Source: JBMNOI01 sp050942995
GTDB taxonomy: Bacteria; Chloroflexota; Anaerolineae; UBA1429
Assembly (NCBI GenBank): GCA_050942995.1
Contig: JBMNOI010000097.1
Location: 1-14,707, forward strand
DNA: 14,707 nt
Direction of reading: 5' to 3'
The number at the start of each line of letters is the position of its first letter. The first letter of the stretch is position 1. Below, piece by piece: positions 1 through 6,530 of this stretch. Both the position numbers and the translations under genes were made by a program. The notes below the pieces were generated by a model, which was not told where the DNA came from, ran no database searches, and was given only the letters and a program-made list of their open reading frames with translations.

Positions 1-36
1 CAGCACTCCCGGTAACCGCGTTTCGATCACCTTCAT
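1..36 (-). CDS. rfbC: dTDP-4-dehydrorhamnose 3,5-epimerase, N-terminal fragment (cut by window edge)
   Basis: Only the first 12 codons lie in the window, reading MKVIETRLPGVL from an ATG at 36-34. This closely matches the characteristic start of RmlC/RfbC proteins, in which a short beta strand with E-T/E-L-PGV precedes the first core strand. The family epimerises C3 and C5 of dTDP-4-keto-6-deoxyglucose in dTDP-L-rhamnose synthesis, in the cytoplasm. A near-consensus promoter (89-117, minus strand) lies about 50 bp upstream, which supports this being a real gene start. The rest of the gene, and any other rhamnose genes, lie left of the window. The call rests on 12 residues plus the promoter, so another cupin or sugar-nucleotide enzyme with a similar start cannot be excluded. 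Confidence 0.6.
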   Translation of the reverse strand, partial: MKVIETRLPGVL

Positions 37-88
37 ATCCCGTCTGCTCCCTTAGAATCTGTTATCCTCGCGAGTCGCGTACCGACAC

Positions 89-117
89 ACTGTATGCCGC
101 CCCTGCTGCTCTGTCAA
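89..117 (-). promoter_or_regulatory. Promoter of the leftward rfbC-like gene
   Basis: Read on the minus strand, TTGACA (117-112), a 17 bp spacer and TACAGT (94-89) give a perfect -35 and a 5/6 -10. Transcription should start near 82, giving a leader of about 46 nt before the ATG at 36. An 11 bp palindrome (CGCGA-G-TCGCG, 69-79) lies just inside the predicted transcript. Confidence 0.65.
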
Positions 118-122
118 CGCCT

Positions 123-151
123 TTGGCGGTGCATGGCCCTCGTGATACAAT
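123..151 (+). promoter_or_regulatory. Promoter of the rightward MFS transporter gene
   Basis: TTGGCG (123-128), a 17 bp spacer and TACAAT (146-151) precede the MFS gene. The start point would be near 158, giving a leader of about 57 nt. Its -35 box lies only 5 bp from the -35 box of the divergent rfbC-like promoter, so the two promoters are back to back. Confidence 0.6.
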
Positions 152-172
152 GCGCCAGAATCACATCGAGTA

Positions 173-198
173 CGCCTCTGTGTCACCCACAGAAGGCG
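173..198 (+). other. Leader hairpin in the MFS gene 5' UTR
   Basis: Bases 173-182 (CGCCTCTGTG) pair with 188-198 (CACAGAAGGCG), leaving one bulged A and a 5-nt loop. The hairpin lies wholly inside the predicted leader and ends about 5 nt before the purine-rich ribosome binding region (203-210). It could influence translation or mRNA stability. No known riboswitch family is recognised. Confidence 0.4.
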
Positions 199-214
199 AT
201 GCAAGGCAGGTATC

Positions 215-1489
215 ATGATTGTTTCATCGCGCATCTCGCGCCTTGCCCAAAGTATCCTTCGGTCACGCCTGGTACGGCCCCGCACGCAAGAAGATCGCAA
301 CGAGCGGCTGCTCTACATCAGCACCGCCCTGGTCGGCGTGCCTATCGGCGGCATCATGGCCTTTTTGCCCGTGTTCATGGCCCGGTTGGGCGCATCGTCT
401 ACCCTCATCGGCTGGCTCACGTCGGCTCCGGCGCTACTGGCCATCTTTACCCTGATTCCCAGCGCCATGATCGCCGAGCGCAATACCGATCAGGTGCGCG
501 TTCGCGTGCGCTATGCCCGCATGATGCGCATCGCCTTTTTGATCTGCGCCCTTCTTCCGTTCTTTATCCCGCCCCAATACCTGCCCATCGCGCTGATCAT
601 CATCTGGACGGCCAAAACCTTCCCCGATACGGTGGCCACCACCGCCTGGACGACCGTCATGACCGAGGCCGTCTCGCCCCAACGTCGCGCCAAACTCAAC
701 GGCACGCGCTGGGCGCTGCTCAGCATCGTCTCGGCCATCTCCAGCGCCTTTTTCGGATGGATGCTCGACCGGCTATCCTTCCCGTTGAACTATCAGATGG
801 TGTTCATGATCTCGTTCATCTTCGATTGGATGGACCCGTACTTTTTCCAGCAGATCCTCGTCCCGCCGCTGGACGTCTCGGCGGTGGTCTATTCCAGCAA
901 CCTGATCGAGCGCATCAGGCAGTATTTCGAGCCCATCGGCAAGGAAAAGTCTTTTCTGCTCTTTCTGGCGTGCACCATTCTCTACCGCATCGCCCTCAAC
1001 CTGCCGGCGCCGCTCTTTAGCCTGTTCTGGGTAAACAACCTGCAGGCTCCGGACACCCTCATCGGGTTGCGCGGCACCATCGGCTATGTGGCGCTGGTGG
1101 CCGGTTATCTGTTCTGGGGGCGCTCGGCCAACCGCATGGGGCACCGCAAAGTGCTGATGCTGGCCGCCCTGGGGTTGGCCGTCTATCCCATTGCGACGGC
1201 GCTGGCCCCCTCGGCGATATGGATCATCCCCATCGCCGGAATTTGGGGGCTTACGGCATCGGGCATCGACGTGGGATTGTTCGACCTGATGCTGGCCAGC
1301 ATCCCCAAGCAGCGCCAGCCACTCTTTGCCGCGGTGTGGAGCATGGTGGCGAATCTCGCGATCTTTGCCGGCCCACTGCTGGGCGCCGCCCTGTCTCAGG
1401 CGACATCATTGGCGGCGGCTCTCATCATCGCCGGAGTGGTTCAGGCCATCACCACCATCCCGTTCATCTTTTTGCCCGACGATGTATAA
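215..1489 (+). CDS. Major facilitator superfamily transporter
   Basis: A 424-residue polytopic membrane protein of usual MFS length. After an Arg-rich N-terminus (about residues 1-32), hydrophobic segments alternate with short loops in a pattern consistent with 12 helices. A basic loop with RNTDQVRVRVRYARMM after the second helix, and SANRMGHRKVLM in the second half, correspond to the conserved inter-helix 2-3 loops of each six-helix half (G-x-x-x-D-R-x-G-R-R type). PDTVATTAWTTVMTEAVSPQRRAKLNGTR occupies the position of the helix 4-5 region common in bacterial MFS exporters. The sixth segment is oddly polar, reading SFIFDWMDPYFFQQ. The ATG at 215 follows a modest purine-rich RBS (AAGGCAGG, 203-210). 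The gene has its own promoter and is followed at 59 nt by fmdB. The substrate cannot be read from the sequence. Confidence 0.85.
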   Translation: MIVSSRISRLAQSILRSRLVRPRTQEDRNERLLYISTALVGVPIGGIMAFLPVFMARLGASSTLIGWLTSAPALLAIFTLIPSAMIAERNTDQVRVRVRYARMMRIAFLICALLPFFIPPQYLPIALIIIWTAKTFPDTVATTAWTTVMTEAVSPQRRAKLNGTRWALLSIVSAISSAFFGWMLDRLSFPLNYQMVFMISFIFDWMDPYFFQQILVPPLDVSAVVYSSNLIERIRQYFEPIGKEKSFLLFLACTILYRIALNLPAPLFSLFWVNNLQAPDTLIGLRGTIGYVALVAGYLFWGRSANRMGHRKVLMLAALGLAVYPIATALAPSAIWIIPIAGIWGLTASGIDVGLFDLMLASIPKQRQPLFAAVWSMVANLAIFAGPLLGAALSQATSLAAALIIAGVVQAITTIPFIFLPDDV

Positions 1490-1490
1490 T
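1485..1490 (+). promoter_or_regulatory. Possible -10 element for fmdB
   Basis: A perfect TATAAT spans the stop codon of the MFS gene. The best -35 at 16-17 bp spacing (around TTCATC, 1463-1468) is poor. A start near 1497 would give fmdB its own transcript with a leader of about 50 nt. The gene may instead be read only through from the MFS promoter. Confidence 0.3.
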
Positions 1491-1547
1491 AGAGCATCGA
1501 CGTGAGCGACGAATCGTTGCGATTCACCGTAAGGAGGATGCCGGGTC

Positions 1548-1817
1548 ATGCCGATCTACGAGTTTCGCTGCGAATGCTGCGGTCACCGTTTCTCCAGGTT
1601 CTTTCGCACCATGCGCGGTTCGGAGGAAGATGCGCCCCAACCCTGCCCCGCCTGCCAGAGCGATAACATCCGGCGGCTCGTCTCATCCTTCGCCGTAGGG
1701 GGAGGTAGCGCATCCGACACGGAGACGACCCGGGAGTCTTCCGACACGACCCGGCGCGCCGCATCGATCACACCCAAAGAGCAGATCGACCGCTGGCGCT
1801 CCGGCAGTAAGCGTTAA
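1548..1817 (+). CDS. FmdB-family zinc ribbon protein
   Basis: A small 89-residue protein starting MPIYEFRCECCGHRF, the hallmark N-terminus of the FmdB/CxxC_CxxC_SSSS family. Two metal-binding knuckles are visible: C8-x2-C11-G and C33-x2-C36, giving a four-cysteine zinc ribbon. This is followed by a serine/glycine-rich stretch (SSFAVGGGSASDTE) and a basic, probably disordered tail. The family is named after a putative regulator of formamidase genes in Methylophilus; the role of most members is unknown, and DNA or RNA binding is only presumed. An excellent AAGGAGG (1531-1537) lies 10 nt before the ATG. The stop codon overlaps that of the convergent PIG-L gene in the tetranucleotide TTAA (1814-1817). 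Confidence 0.9.
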   Translation: MPIYEFRCECCGHRFSRFFRTMRGSEEDAPQPCPACQSDNIRRLVSSFAVGGGSASDTETTRESSDTTRRAASITPKEQIDRWRSGSKR

Positions 1818-2677
1818 GCGATGCCCGACGCGACGCGCACGCATTCGGGCGCCAGGAGCCAGTAGGTCTCGGCATAACGGCGCGATGGATCGGCGCATCC
1901 GCCGGGATGGGCTGCGGCGGCCAGACGACCGAACTCGCCCAGCGCCCGACGCATCTCGTCCAGATCGCACCAGAAGGTGCTGATCTGCGAGGCGTAGCAG
2001 GCCACGGCATCTCCCTTGGCATAGAGGGCTGCATCGTCGTAGAATCGCGCCCGGGCGCTCCAGCATCTATCGGGCCAATCGGCCCGCGCCGCGGCCACCG
2101 CCGATTCGTCTCCCGCATAGGGATAATCCTCGTAAAAGAGCACGCGATAGCCCTGCTGTAGCAGCCTGATCGCCACCCGCCGGACCAGAATGTGATCCAC
2201 ATGGTGGCCGGCGGTCACCGGCGCATAGATGGTGGCCTGCCCCGGATTGCCCACCGCATCGTACAGCGCCTCCAGCAGCTCGCCCTCCCAACCCCGCTCT
2301 GCCGGGTGTACCTCGCCAAAGATCGCCTCCTCAGAGGGGTACAGACTCTGGCCGGTGCGCGGATCGACCCGATATACGCAGTCGAGAAAGGGGAGATGCA
2401 CTCCTTCCACCCCCAGCCGCCGCAACGCCTGTAGATCCTCTTCCCGGCGCACAGCCACCGGGTCATCGGCAGGGCCGGCGGCATCGCCCCAGCGCTCCTG
2501 CAACTCGCGGCTAAAGTCCGTCATGGGCGCATCGGTAGGTGACGCGGCGAAAAAGGTGACCACCAGCGCACGTTCGCCCGCCCGAGACTGACACGCCAGT
2601 AACCCGCCACACGACAGCACGGCGTCGTCCAGATGGGGCGAGAGGTAGATGTGATCAAAGGTTTCGTTTATCTTCAT
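1814..2677 (-). CDS. PIG-L family N-acetylglucosaminyl deacetylase-like protein
   Basis: A 287-residue LmbE/PIG-L protein. The zinc motif P-H-L-D-D-A-V at residues 14-20 (H15, D17/D18) follows a short first strand FDHIYLS, and the second motif G-H-H-V-D-H at 147-152 supplies the third metal ligand and partner histidine. The C-terminal third (Y-E-D-Y-P-Y, then Q-I-S-T-F-W and R-Y-A-E-T-Y-W) is typical of the subgroup near glycan biosynthesis genes. Members are Zn-dependent de-N-acetylases of GlcNAc-containing lipids, mycothiol-type thiols or antibiotics; the substrate here is unknown. The open frame extends to 2713, but I chose the ATG at 2677 because conserved sequence begins there and the promoter -10 (2685-2690) lies between it and 2713. 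No Shine-Dalgarno is visible and the transcript appears leaderless. Confidence 0.88.
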   Translation of the reverse strand: MKINETFDHIYLSPHLDDAVLSCGGLLACQSRAGERALVVTFFAASPTDAPMTDFSRELQERWGDAAGPADDPVAVRREEDLQALRRLGVEGVHLPFLDCVYRVDPRTGQSLYPSEEAIFGEVHPAERGWEGELLEALYDAVGNPGQATIYAPVTAGHHVDHILVRRVAIRLLQQGYRVLFYEDYPYAGDESAVAAARADWPDRCWSARARFYDDAALYAKGDAVACYASQISTFWCDLDEMRRALGEFGRLAAAAHPGGCADPSRRYAETYWLLAPECVRVASGIA

Positions 2678-2684
2678 GGGCGCG

Positions 2685-2713
2685 AGTATATCACGGGCAA
2701 GATCCACCGGCAA
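2685..2713 (-). promoter_or_regulatory. Promoter of the PIG-L gene, apparently leaderless
   Basis: On the minus strand, TTGCCG (2713-2708), a 17 bp spacer and TATACT (2690-2685) end 7 bp before the ATG (2677-2675). Normal initiation 6-8 bp downstream of the -10 would start the RNA at or next to the A of the start codon. Confidence 0.55.
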
Positions 2714-2749
2714 GGCAACCCCGCCCGTGCACCTTGCATGGGCTTCTCA

Positions 2750-2778
2750 TTGCCGATCCTTCGCAGCTATGGTACACT
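2750..2778 (+). promoter_or_regulatory. Promoter of the metallophosphoesterase gene
   Basis: TTGCCG (2750-2755), a 17 bp spacer and TACACT (2773-2778). Initiation near 2785 leaves a leader of about 28 nt containing GGAGGG (2797-2802). This supports the start at 2813. The same -35 hexamer is used by the divergent PIG-L promoter. Confidence 0.6.
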
Positions 2779-2812
2779 GGCGGCAAATGCGAGAGCGGAG
2801 GGTGATCGATCG

Positions 2813-3544
2813 ATGCGCGTACTGGTAGTGTCGGATATTCACTCCAATCTGGTGGCGCTGGACGCCGTGCTGCAGGATGCCGGGCCGTTCGACGTCATCT
2901 GGTCGCTGGGAGACGTGGTGGGCTATGGCCCGCAGCCAAACGAATGTATCGAACGCCTGCAGGAGTACCCCCATGTCGCCATCGCCGGCAACCACGACTG
3001 GGGCGTATTGGGGAAACTCGATCTGGAGCAGTTCAATAACGACGCCCGGCTGGCCAACCTGTGGAATCGCGACGTCCTTCGCCCTGCCTCACGCGAATAT
3101 CTCGAAGCGCTGCCGATCACCCATACCGAGGGCGGTGTGACCCTGGCCCACGGCAGCCCGCGCCATCCGATCTGGGAGTATCTGCTCTATGCGTCGCTGG
3201 CCAAGGTCAGCTTCAAACACTTTGATACGTCGCTCTGTCTCGTCGGCCACAGCCACGTCCCCGTCGTCTTTCGCGATCTGCCCGATCGTGACACCTGCGA
3301 GGTGCTGCCCCCCGCCGACGAGGCCCCCGCTCAACTGGAAGAGGGTCAGCGCTATATCATCAATCCGGGCAGCGTGGGCCAGCCCCGCGACGGCGATCCA
3401 CGCGCCGCTTACCTGATGCTTGATCTCGAATCCGGGGTCTATGAGCATCGTCGCGTGACCTATGATATCTCGGCCACACAGGAGAGAATGCGCCAGGCCG
3501 ACCTGCCCCGTCGCCTGATTACACGGCTGAACATGGGCTGGTAG
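2813..3544 (+). CDS. Calcineurin-like metallophosphoesterase (YfcE/MJ0936-like)
   Basis: A 243-residue binuclear-metal phosphoesterase with all core motifs in order: D8-x-H10 in VVSDIHSN, G33-D34 in SLGDVVGYGP, G-N60-H61-D in AGNHDWG, H113 in LAHGSP, and G145-H-S-H148. A C-terminal N-P-G-S-V-G-Q-P-R-D-G signature (around 194-204) and a sandwich strand follow, as in compact phosphodiesterases of this superfamily. The likely reaction is hydrolysis of a phosphodiester or phosphomonoester by a two-metal centre (often Mn or Ni) in the cytoplasm; the natural substrate is unknown. The ATG at 2813 is preceded by GGAGGG with 10 nt spacing and matches the family N-terminus. The open frame reaches back to 2633 but that part overlaps the PIG-L gene and both promoters. 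It is followed at 94 nt by the DUF4349 gene, which has a strong RBS but no convincing promoter. Confidence 0.92.
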   Translation: MRVLVVSDIHSNLVALDAVLQDAGPFDVIWSLGDVVGYGPQPNECIERLQEYPHVAIAGNHDWGVLGKLDLEQFNNDARLANLWNRDVLRPASREYLEALPITHTEGGVTLAHGSPRHPIWEYLLYASLAKVSFKHFDTSLCLVGHSHVPVVFRDLPDRDTCEVLPPADEAPAQLEEGQRYIINPGSVGQPRDGDPRAAYLMLDLESGVYEHRRVTYDISATQERMRQADLPRRLITRLNMGW

Positions 3545-3638
3545 AGAAAAAGGAGCCGCAGGGGAACAAATCGGGACCCTGAGACGTTGTAGTTATAGAA
3601 GCATTCATCTCGCATCGAGCACGCCAGGAGGAGATCTC

Positions 3639-4625
3639 ATGATACACCAGAGAAGGGTCTTGTTTATCGCCCTGATCGCTATTCTGACGCTGGCGGTGGC
3701 CGTCACCGGCTGCGCCGGAGTGGGCGCCCCTAAACTGCAAGAGGTGGCGGGATCCGTCGCGTATGACTATGATATGGCCGAGGAGGCGGCGATGGTAGAG
3801 GCCCCCGCAGCGTCTGCCGAGACAGGCTTCGCCCGGGGCATGGCCTATGACGGCGTGGGCGAAGCAGAAGCAGCCGAACAGGAGGCCGCCAGGCTCAACG
3901 CCGCCACCGCCGAGCGAATGATCATCCGCACCGTGAACATGTCCATCGTCGTCGAGGACACCGACGAGACCATGGCGGCCATTCGCGATGCCATCCGCCA
4001 GTTCGACGGCTATGTGGCCGATTCGAACCGCTGGATGGTGGGCAATCAGGCATTCGCCAACCTCACGCTACGCATCCCCGCCGAATCGCTGGACGCCGTC
4101 CTGGATACAGTGCGCGGCATGGCCATCCGCGTGGAGAGTGAGAACAGCTCCGGCCAGGATGTGACCGAGGAGTTTTTCGATCTCCAGGCGCGACTGCGCA
4201 ACCTGGAGGCCACCGAGACCGAGTTGCTCGCCCTGCTCACCGAAGTGCGTGAGAACCGCGGCAAGGCCGAGGATATCCTGGCCATTCACCGCGAGCTCAC
4301 CAACATCCGCAGCCAGATCGAGTCGCTTCAGGGGCGCTCGCAGTATCTGGAGCGCATGACGGCTCTGGCCACCCTGCGGGTCGAGATTCGTCCCCGGGAG
4401 ACCCCCGTCCCCGTGGTCGAGCCCGCCCAGTGGAGCCCGCTGGTCACGCTGAACCGCGCCCTGCGCGCCTTTGTCTCTGCCTTCCAGGTGCTGCTGGATC
4501 TGGCCATCTATGTGGTGATCTTTTCGCCCTTTGTATTGATCCCCGTCGCCGTGCTCTGGTTGCCGGTGCGCGCCCTGCAGCGGCGTCGTCGAAACCGGCG
4601 AGAGGGACCGACGACCAGCGCCTGA
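3639..4625 (+). CDS. DUF4349 lipoprotein with C-terminal membrane helix
   Basis: A 328-residue envelope protein. An N-terminal lipoprotein signal (RR, hydrophobic core, lipobox V-T-G-C with C25) is followed by a low-complexity acidic/alanine linker (about 30-90). The DUF4349 domain (about 92-305) begins with R-M-I-I-R-T-V-N-M and contains F-D-G-Y-V-A-D-S, T-L-R-I-P-A-E-S-L-D and the S-G-Q-D-V-T-E-E-F-F-D-L motif. A predicted coiled coil (about 180-245) and one transmembrane helix (about 283-308) follow, ending in a basic cytoplasmic tail RRRRNRR. The protein would be lipid-anchored at one end and membrane-spanning at the other. No biochemical function is established for the family. The ATG follows AGGAGGAG (3626-3633). 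The gene ends just before a bidirectional terminator. Confidence 0.88.
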   Translation: MIHQRRVLFIALIAILTLAVAVTGCAGVGAPKLQEVAGSVAYDYDMAEEAAMVEAPAASAETGFARGMAYDGVGEAEAAEQEAARLNAATAERMIIRTVNMSIVVEDTDETMAAIRDAIRQFDGYVADSNRWMVGNQAFANLTLRIPAESLDAVLDTVRGMAIRVESENSSGQDVTEEFFDLQARLRNLEATETELLALLTEVRENRGKAEDILAIHRELTNIRSQIESLQGRSQYLERMTALATLRVEIRPRETPVPVVEPAQWSPLVTLNRALRAFVSAFQVLLDLAIYVVIFSPFVLIPVAVLWLPVRALQRRRRNRREGPTTSA

Positions 4626-4657
4626 GGACGATCGAACTGAGCGAGTATCATGCAAAA

Positions 4658-4695
4658 AGGGCGGGAGGGTGTCGATCAAGACACCCTCCCGCCCT
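4658..4695. terminator. Bidirectional rho-independent terminator
   Basis: GGGCGGGAGGGTGTC (4659-4673) pairs perfectly with 4680-4694 around a 6-nt loop, and an outer A-T pair makes 16 bp. For the leftward transcript (cyclase) the hairpin is followed by TTTTT (4658-4654). For the rightward transcript (DUF4349) it is followed by TCGTTT, a weaker U-run. It lies between two convergent stop codons, 33 nt from each arm. Confidence 0.85.
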
Positions 4696-4728
4696 CGTTT
4701 ATCTGCATCGTGCATTGCCGCGCATCTC

Positions 4729-5367
4729 TCAACGGGTCGTTCGTTCGCCATCCCGGCGCAACAGCACCCGCGCCGGAGCGCCGTCTCCATACGCCAGCCT
4801 CACAGGCAGGCAGAATAGATCATAACGCCCGGACGGCACACCGCTCAGATCGAGTCCTTCGACGACGGTCACTCCCGCACCAAGGAGGATATGATGCACC
4901 GGGCTGGCGCCCTCCTCGAAAGAATCGACCGAGGGGCCGTCCACCCCGACCAGCCAGAGTCCCCGAGCGACCAGCCAGCGGGCGGCATCGGCGGTCAACG
5001 CCGTATAACTCTCAAAAGCAGAGAGATCGGCCGACGCCGAGTTCCGTGTGCCGATGAGCAGGCGGGCGCAATCATCCGGCAGCGCCAGCGCCTCCAGATC
5101 GGCCGCCGTAACGTGCCCCGTTCCGGCGATCTGTACCACATACGCCGGCCCGAGCAGAACGTCCGCCGGAATCGCATCCACCGTCAGGCCGCCGGACAGC
5201 ACGTGGGCCGGGGCATCCACATGAGTCCCCGCATGGCTGGATAGCGTCAATCGCGATACGGCCGCGCCGTCGGTATCTGCCGAGGCGACACGCTCCACCG
5301 ACACCGGTGGGTCGCCCGGCCACACCATCATGCCGTCGCGAAGCGGCCGCGTGACGTCGTAATACAC
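4729..5367 (-). CDS. Cyclase family protein (arylformamidase/KynB-like metal hydrolase)
   Basis: A 212-residue protein of the cyclase superfamily (Pfam Cyclase). The N-terminal W16-P-G-D-P and the metal-binding H45-A-G-T-H49-V-D51-A-P-A-H55 (H-x-G-T-H-x-D-x-P-x-H) are intact. The later G-V-D-G-P-S-V-D and P-V-H-H-I-L-L ... V-V-E-G-L-D-L elements supply the usual catalytic His and Glu. Known members hydrolyse N-formylkynurenine or isatin using Zn or Mn; no tryptophan-catabolism gene is in the window, so the substrate is open. The start is GTG (5367-5365), supported by family alignment and by GAGGAG formed by the last two codons of the upstream gene, whose stop is only 6 nt away. The gene is therefore probably translationally coupled to it. 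Confidence 0.9.
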   Translation of the reverse strand: MYYDVTRPLRDGMMVWPGDPPVSVERVASADTDGAAVSRLTLSSHAGTHVDAPAHVLSGGLTVDAIPADVLLGPAYVVQIAGTGHVTAADLEALALPDDCARLLIGTRNSASADLSAFESYTALTADAARWLVARGLWLVGVDGPSVDSFEEGASPVHHILLGAGVTVVEGLDLSGVPSGRYDLFCLPVRLAYGDGAPARVLLRRDGERTTR

Positions 5368-5373
5368 CGTCGC

Positions 5374-6231
5374 CTACTCCTCAAGAAGACGTATCTCGCC
5401 CGTGGTCGTCTGCAACGTCAGAGTGACCTGTGGATTATCTCCCACCGATCCCTCCAGCCGGTCACCCACGCCCGGCAGGTCGTCTCCCTCTTGCGGCAGA
5501 TCGAAATCCGTGTTGATTTCGCCGACGCCGGTGCGGGCATCCAGGTTAAAGGCGCTGCCGGCCGGTAGCCCCAGGCGCAACTGCCCCACATCGGTTTGCA
5601 ACGTCGAATCATCCAGCATGGTAAAGCCGCGCACATCCACCTCGCCCACATTCACCCGGACATCCATCGACCCCTCGATGTTCTGGATATGCACCTCGCC
5701 CACATCGTTCACCAGTTCGATGCGGCTCTGGCGCGGCACCTGCACGGTGATGTTGATCGTCGGCGAGCGATCGACGCGCAGCTGGGGCGTCAGCGAGCCC
5801 GTCACCCGAACCCGATCGGCCGCCACCTGCTGAATGTCGACCTGAACGTCGTCGGCTCGTGACTCGGCTTCTTCCGTCGAGTTGCCCCACGCACGCACGG
5901 TAACCTGCACCTGCGCTTCTTCTTCATCGGTGCCGCGAATCTCAATGGCGCCGACATCGTTATTCACCTCGAGCACCATCGGGGTATCGACAGAGAAACG
6001 CTCCTCATAGTTGCGGGCCGATTCGCCCCTGCCGCCCGGCAGTGCGATTCGCGGCATGCGCAGTTCGCCGGTTACACCCTGCCGGAACGTAAACGCCGTC
6101 GGAGCGACCAACGCCAGTATCGTACAGGCGCACAGAAAGAGCGCGCCGAGCGCCACCACTACGGCGAGAATGATCCAGGGAGTATTGTTGCGTCGCCGCT
6201 CCTCCGGTGGCCTGTCATATACCTCTGTCAT
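5374..6231 (-). CDS. DUF4097-like beta-repeat protein with N-terminal membrane anchor
   Basis: About 285 residues. A short basic cytoplasmic segment (EERRRNN) is followed by one transmembrane helix (about 18-44) and an extracytoplasmic domain rich in beta strands. Six regularly recurring turns read N-D-V-G-A-I, N-D-V-G-E-V, V-N-V-G-E-V, T-D-V-G-Q-L, T-G-V-G-E-I and T-T-G-E-I, the pattern of DUF4097/adhesin-type right-handed beta solenoids. Function is unknown; homologues often sit near envelope-stress or sigma/anti-sigma genes. Start choice: ATG at 6231 is 7 nt from AAAGGAG, while an in-frame GTG immediately upstream (6234) is only 4 nt away, so ATG is preferred. It is co-transcribed with the cyclase gene downstream. 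Confidence 0.8.
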   Translation of the reverse strand: MTEVYDRPPEERRRNNTPWIILAVVVALGALFLCACTILALVAPTAFTFRQGVTGELRMPRIALPGGRGESARNYEERFSVDTPMVLEVNNDVGAIEIRGTDEEEAQVQVTVRAWGNSTEEAESRADDVQVDIQQVAADRVRVTGSLTPQLRVDRSPTINITVQVPRQSRIELVNDVGEVHIQNIEGSMDVRVNVGEVDVRGFTMLDDSTLQTDVGQLRLGLPAGSAFNLDARTGVGEINTDFDLPQEGDDLPGVGDRLEGSVGDNPQVTLTLQTTTGEIRLLEE

Positions 6232-6234
6232 CAC

Positions 6235-6530
6235 TCATCTCCTTTCGCTGAGTGTGCGACTCTCAATCCACCAGATATACGCGCAGATCGTGTCTCAGTT
6301 GCGGCAGAACCGCACCGAAATCGGCATTCTCCCCGGCAGTGGCCGATCGCTGCCAGAGACGCCCCCCACACACGCCATCTTGTGAGTTCGGCGGCTTTTT
6401 GGGAGTGGACGATGAGGGCGACGCATCGACAGCAACATAAACCGCCCCATTCGGACGCGCCCGTCATACAGGGCAAAATGCGCTTGCCCCGCTCCTTATG
6501 CCCGCTGCCGCCGTGTCCATGCGCGGCAAT
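6235..6530. other. Gene-poor stretch between DUF4097-like and Nudix genes
   Basis: About 300 bp with no convincing gene. It should hold the promoter of the leftward DUF4097-cyclase pair, but only a candidate -10 (TATATC, minus strand, 6279-6274) is visible and no good -35 accompanies it. A weak hairpin, GGGCAA (6471-6476) with TTGCCC (6484-6489), lies downstream of the Nudix stop and could be a poor terminator. The short open frames here show no recognisable motif and no RBS. Confidence 0.5.

Noticed and set aside
94..1020. Alternative forward frame over the MFS gene (308 codons)
   Set aside because: The translation is rich in His, Arg and Pro with no membrane segments or motifs, while the overlapping frame encodes a clear transporter with a matching promoter.
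1511..1525. Hairpin GAATCG-TTG-CGATTC as a terminator after the MFS gene
   Set aside because: Only 6 bp with no U-tract, directly before the fmdB RBS; too weak to call.
2633..2812. Upstream extension of the metallophosphoesterase start by 60 codons
   Set aside because: The extension covers the divergent promoters and the PIG-L start, and conserved sequence begins exactly at 2813 after a GGAGGG site.
3545..3638. Promoter for the DUF4349 gene
   Set aside because: A TATAGA at 3594-3599 was considered, but no acceptable -35 is found at 16-18 bp. Co-transcription with the metallophosphoesterase is simpler.
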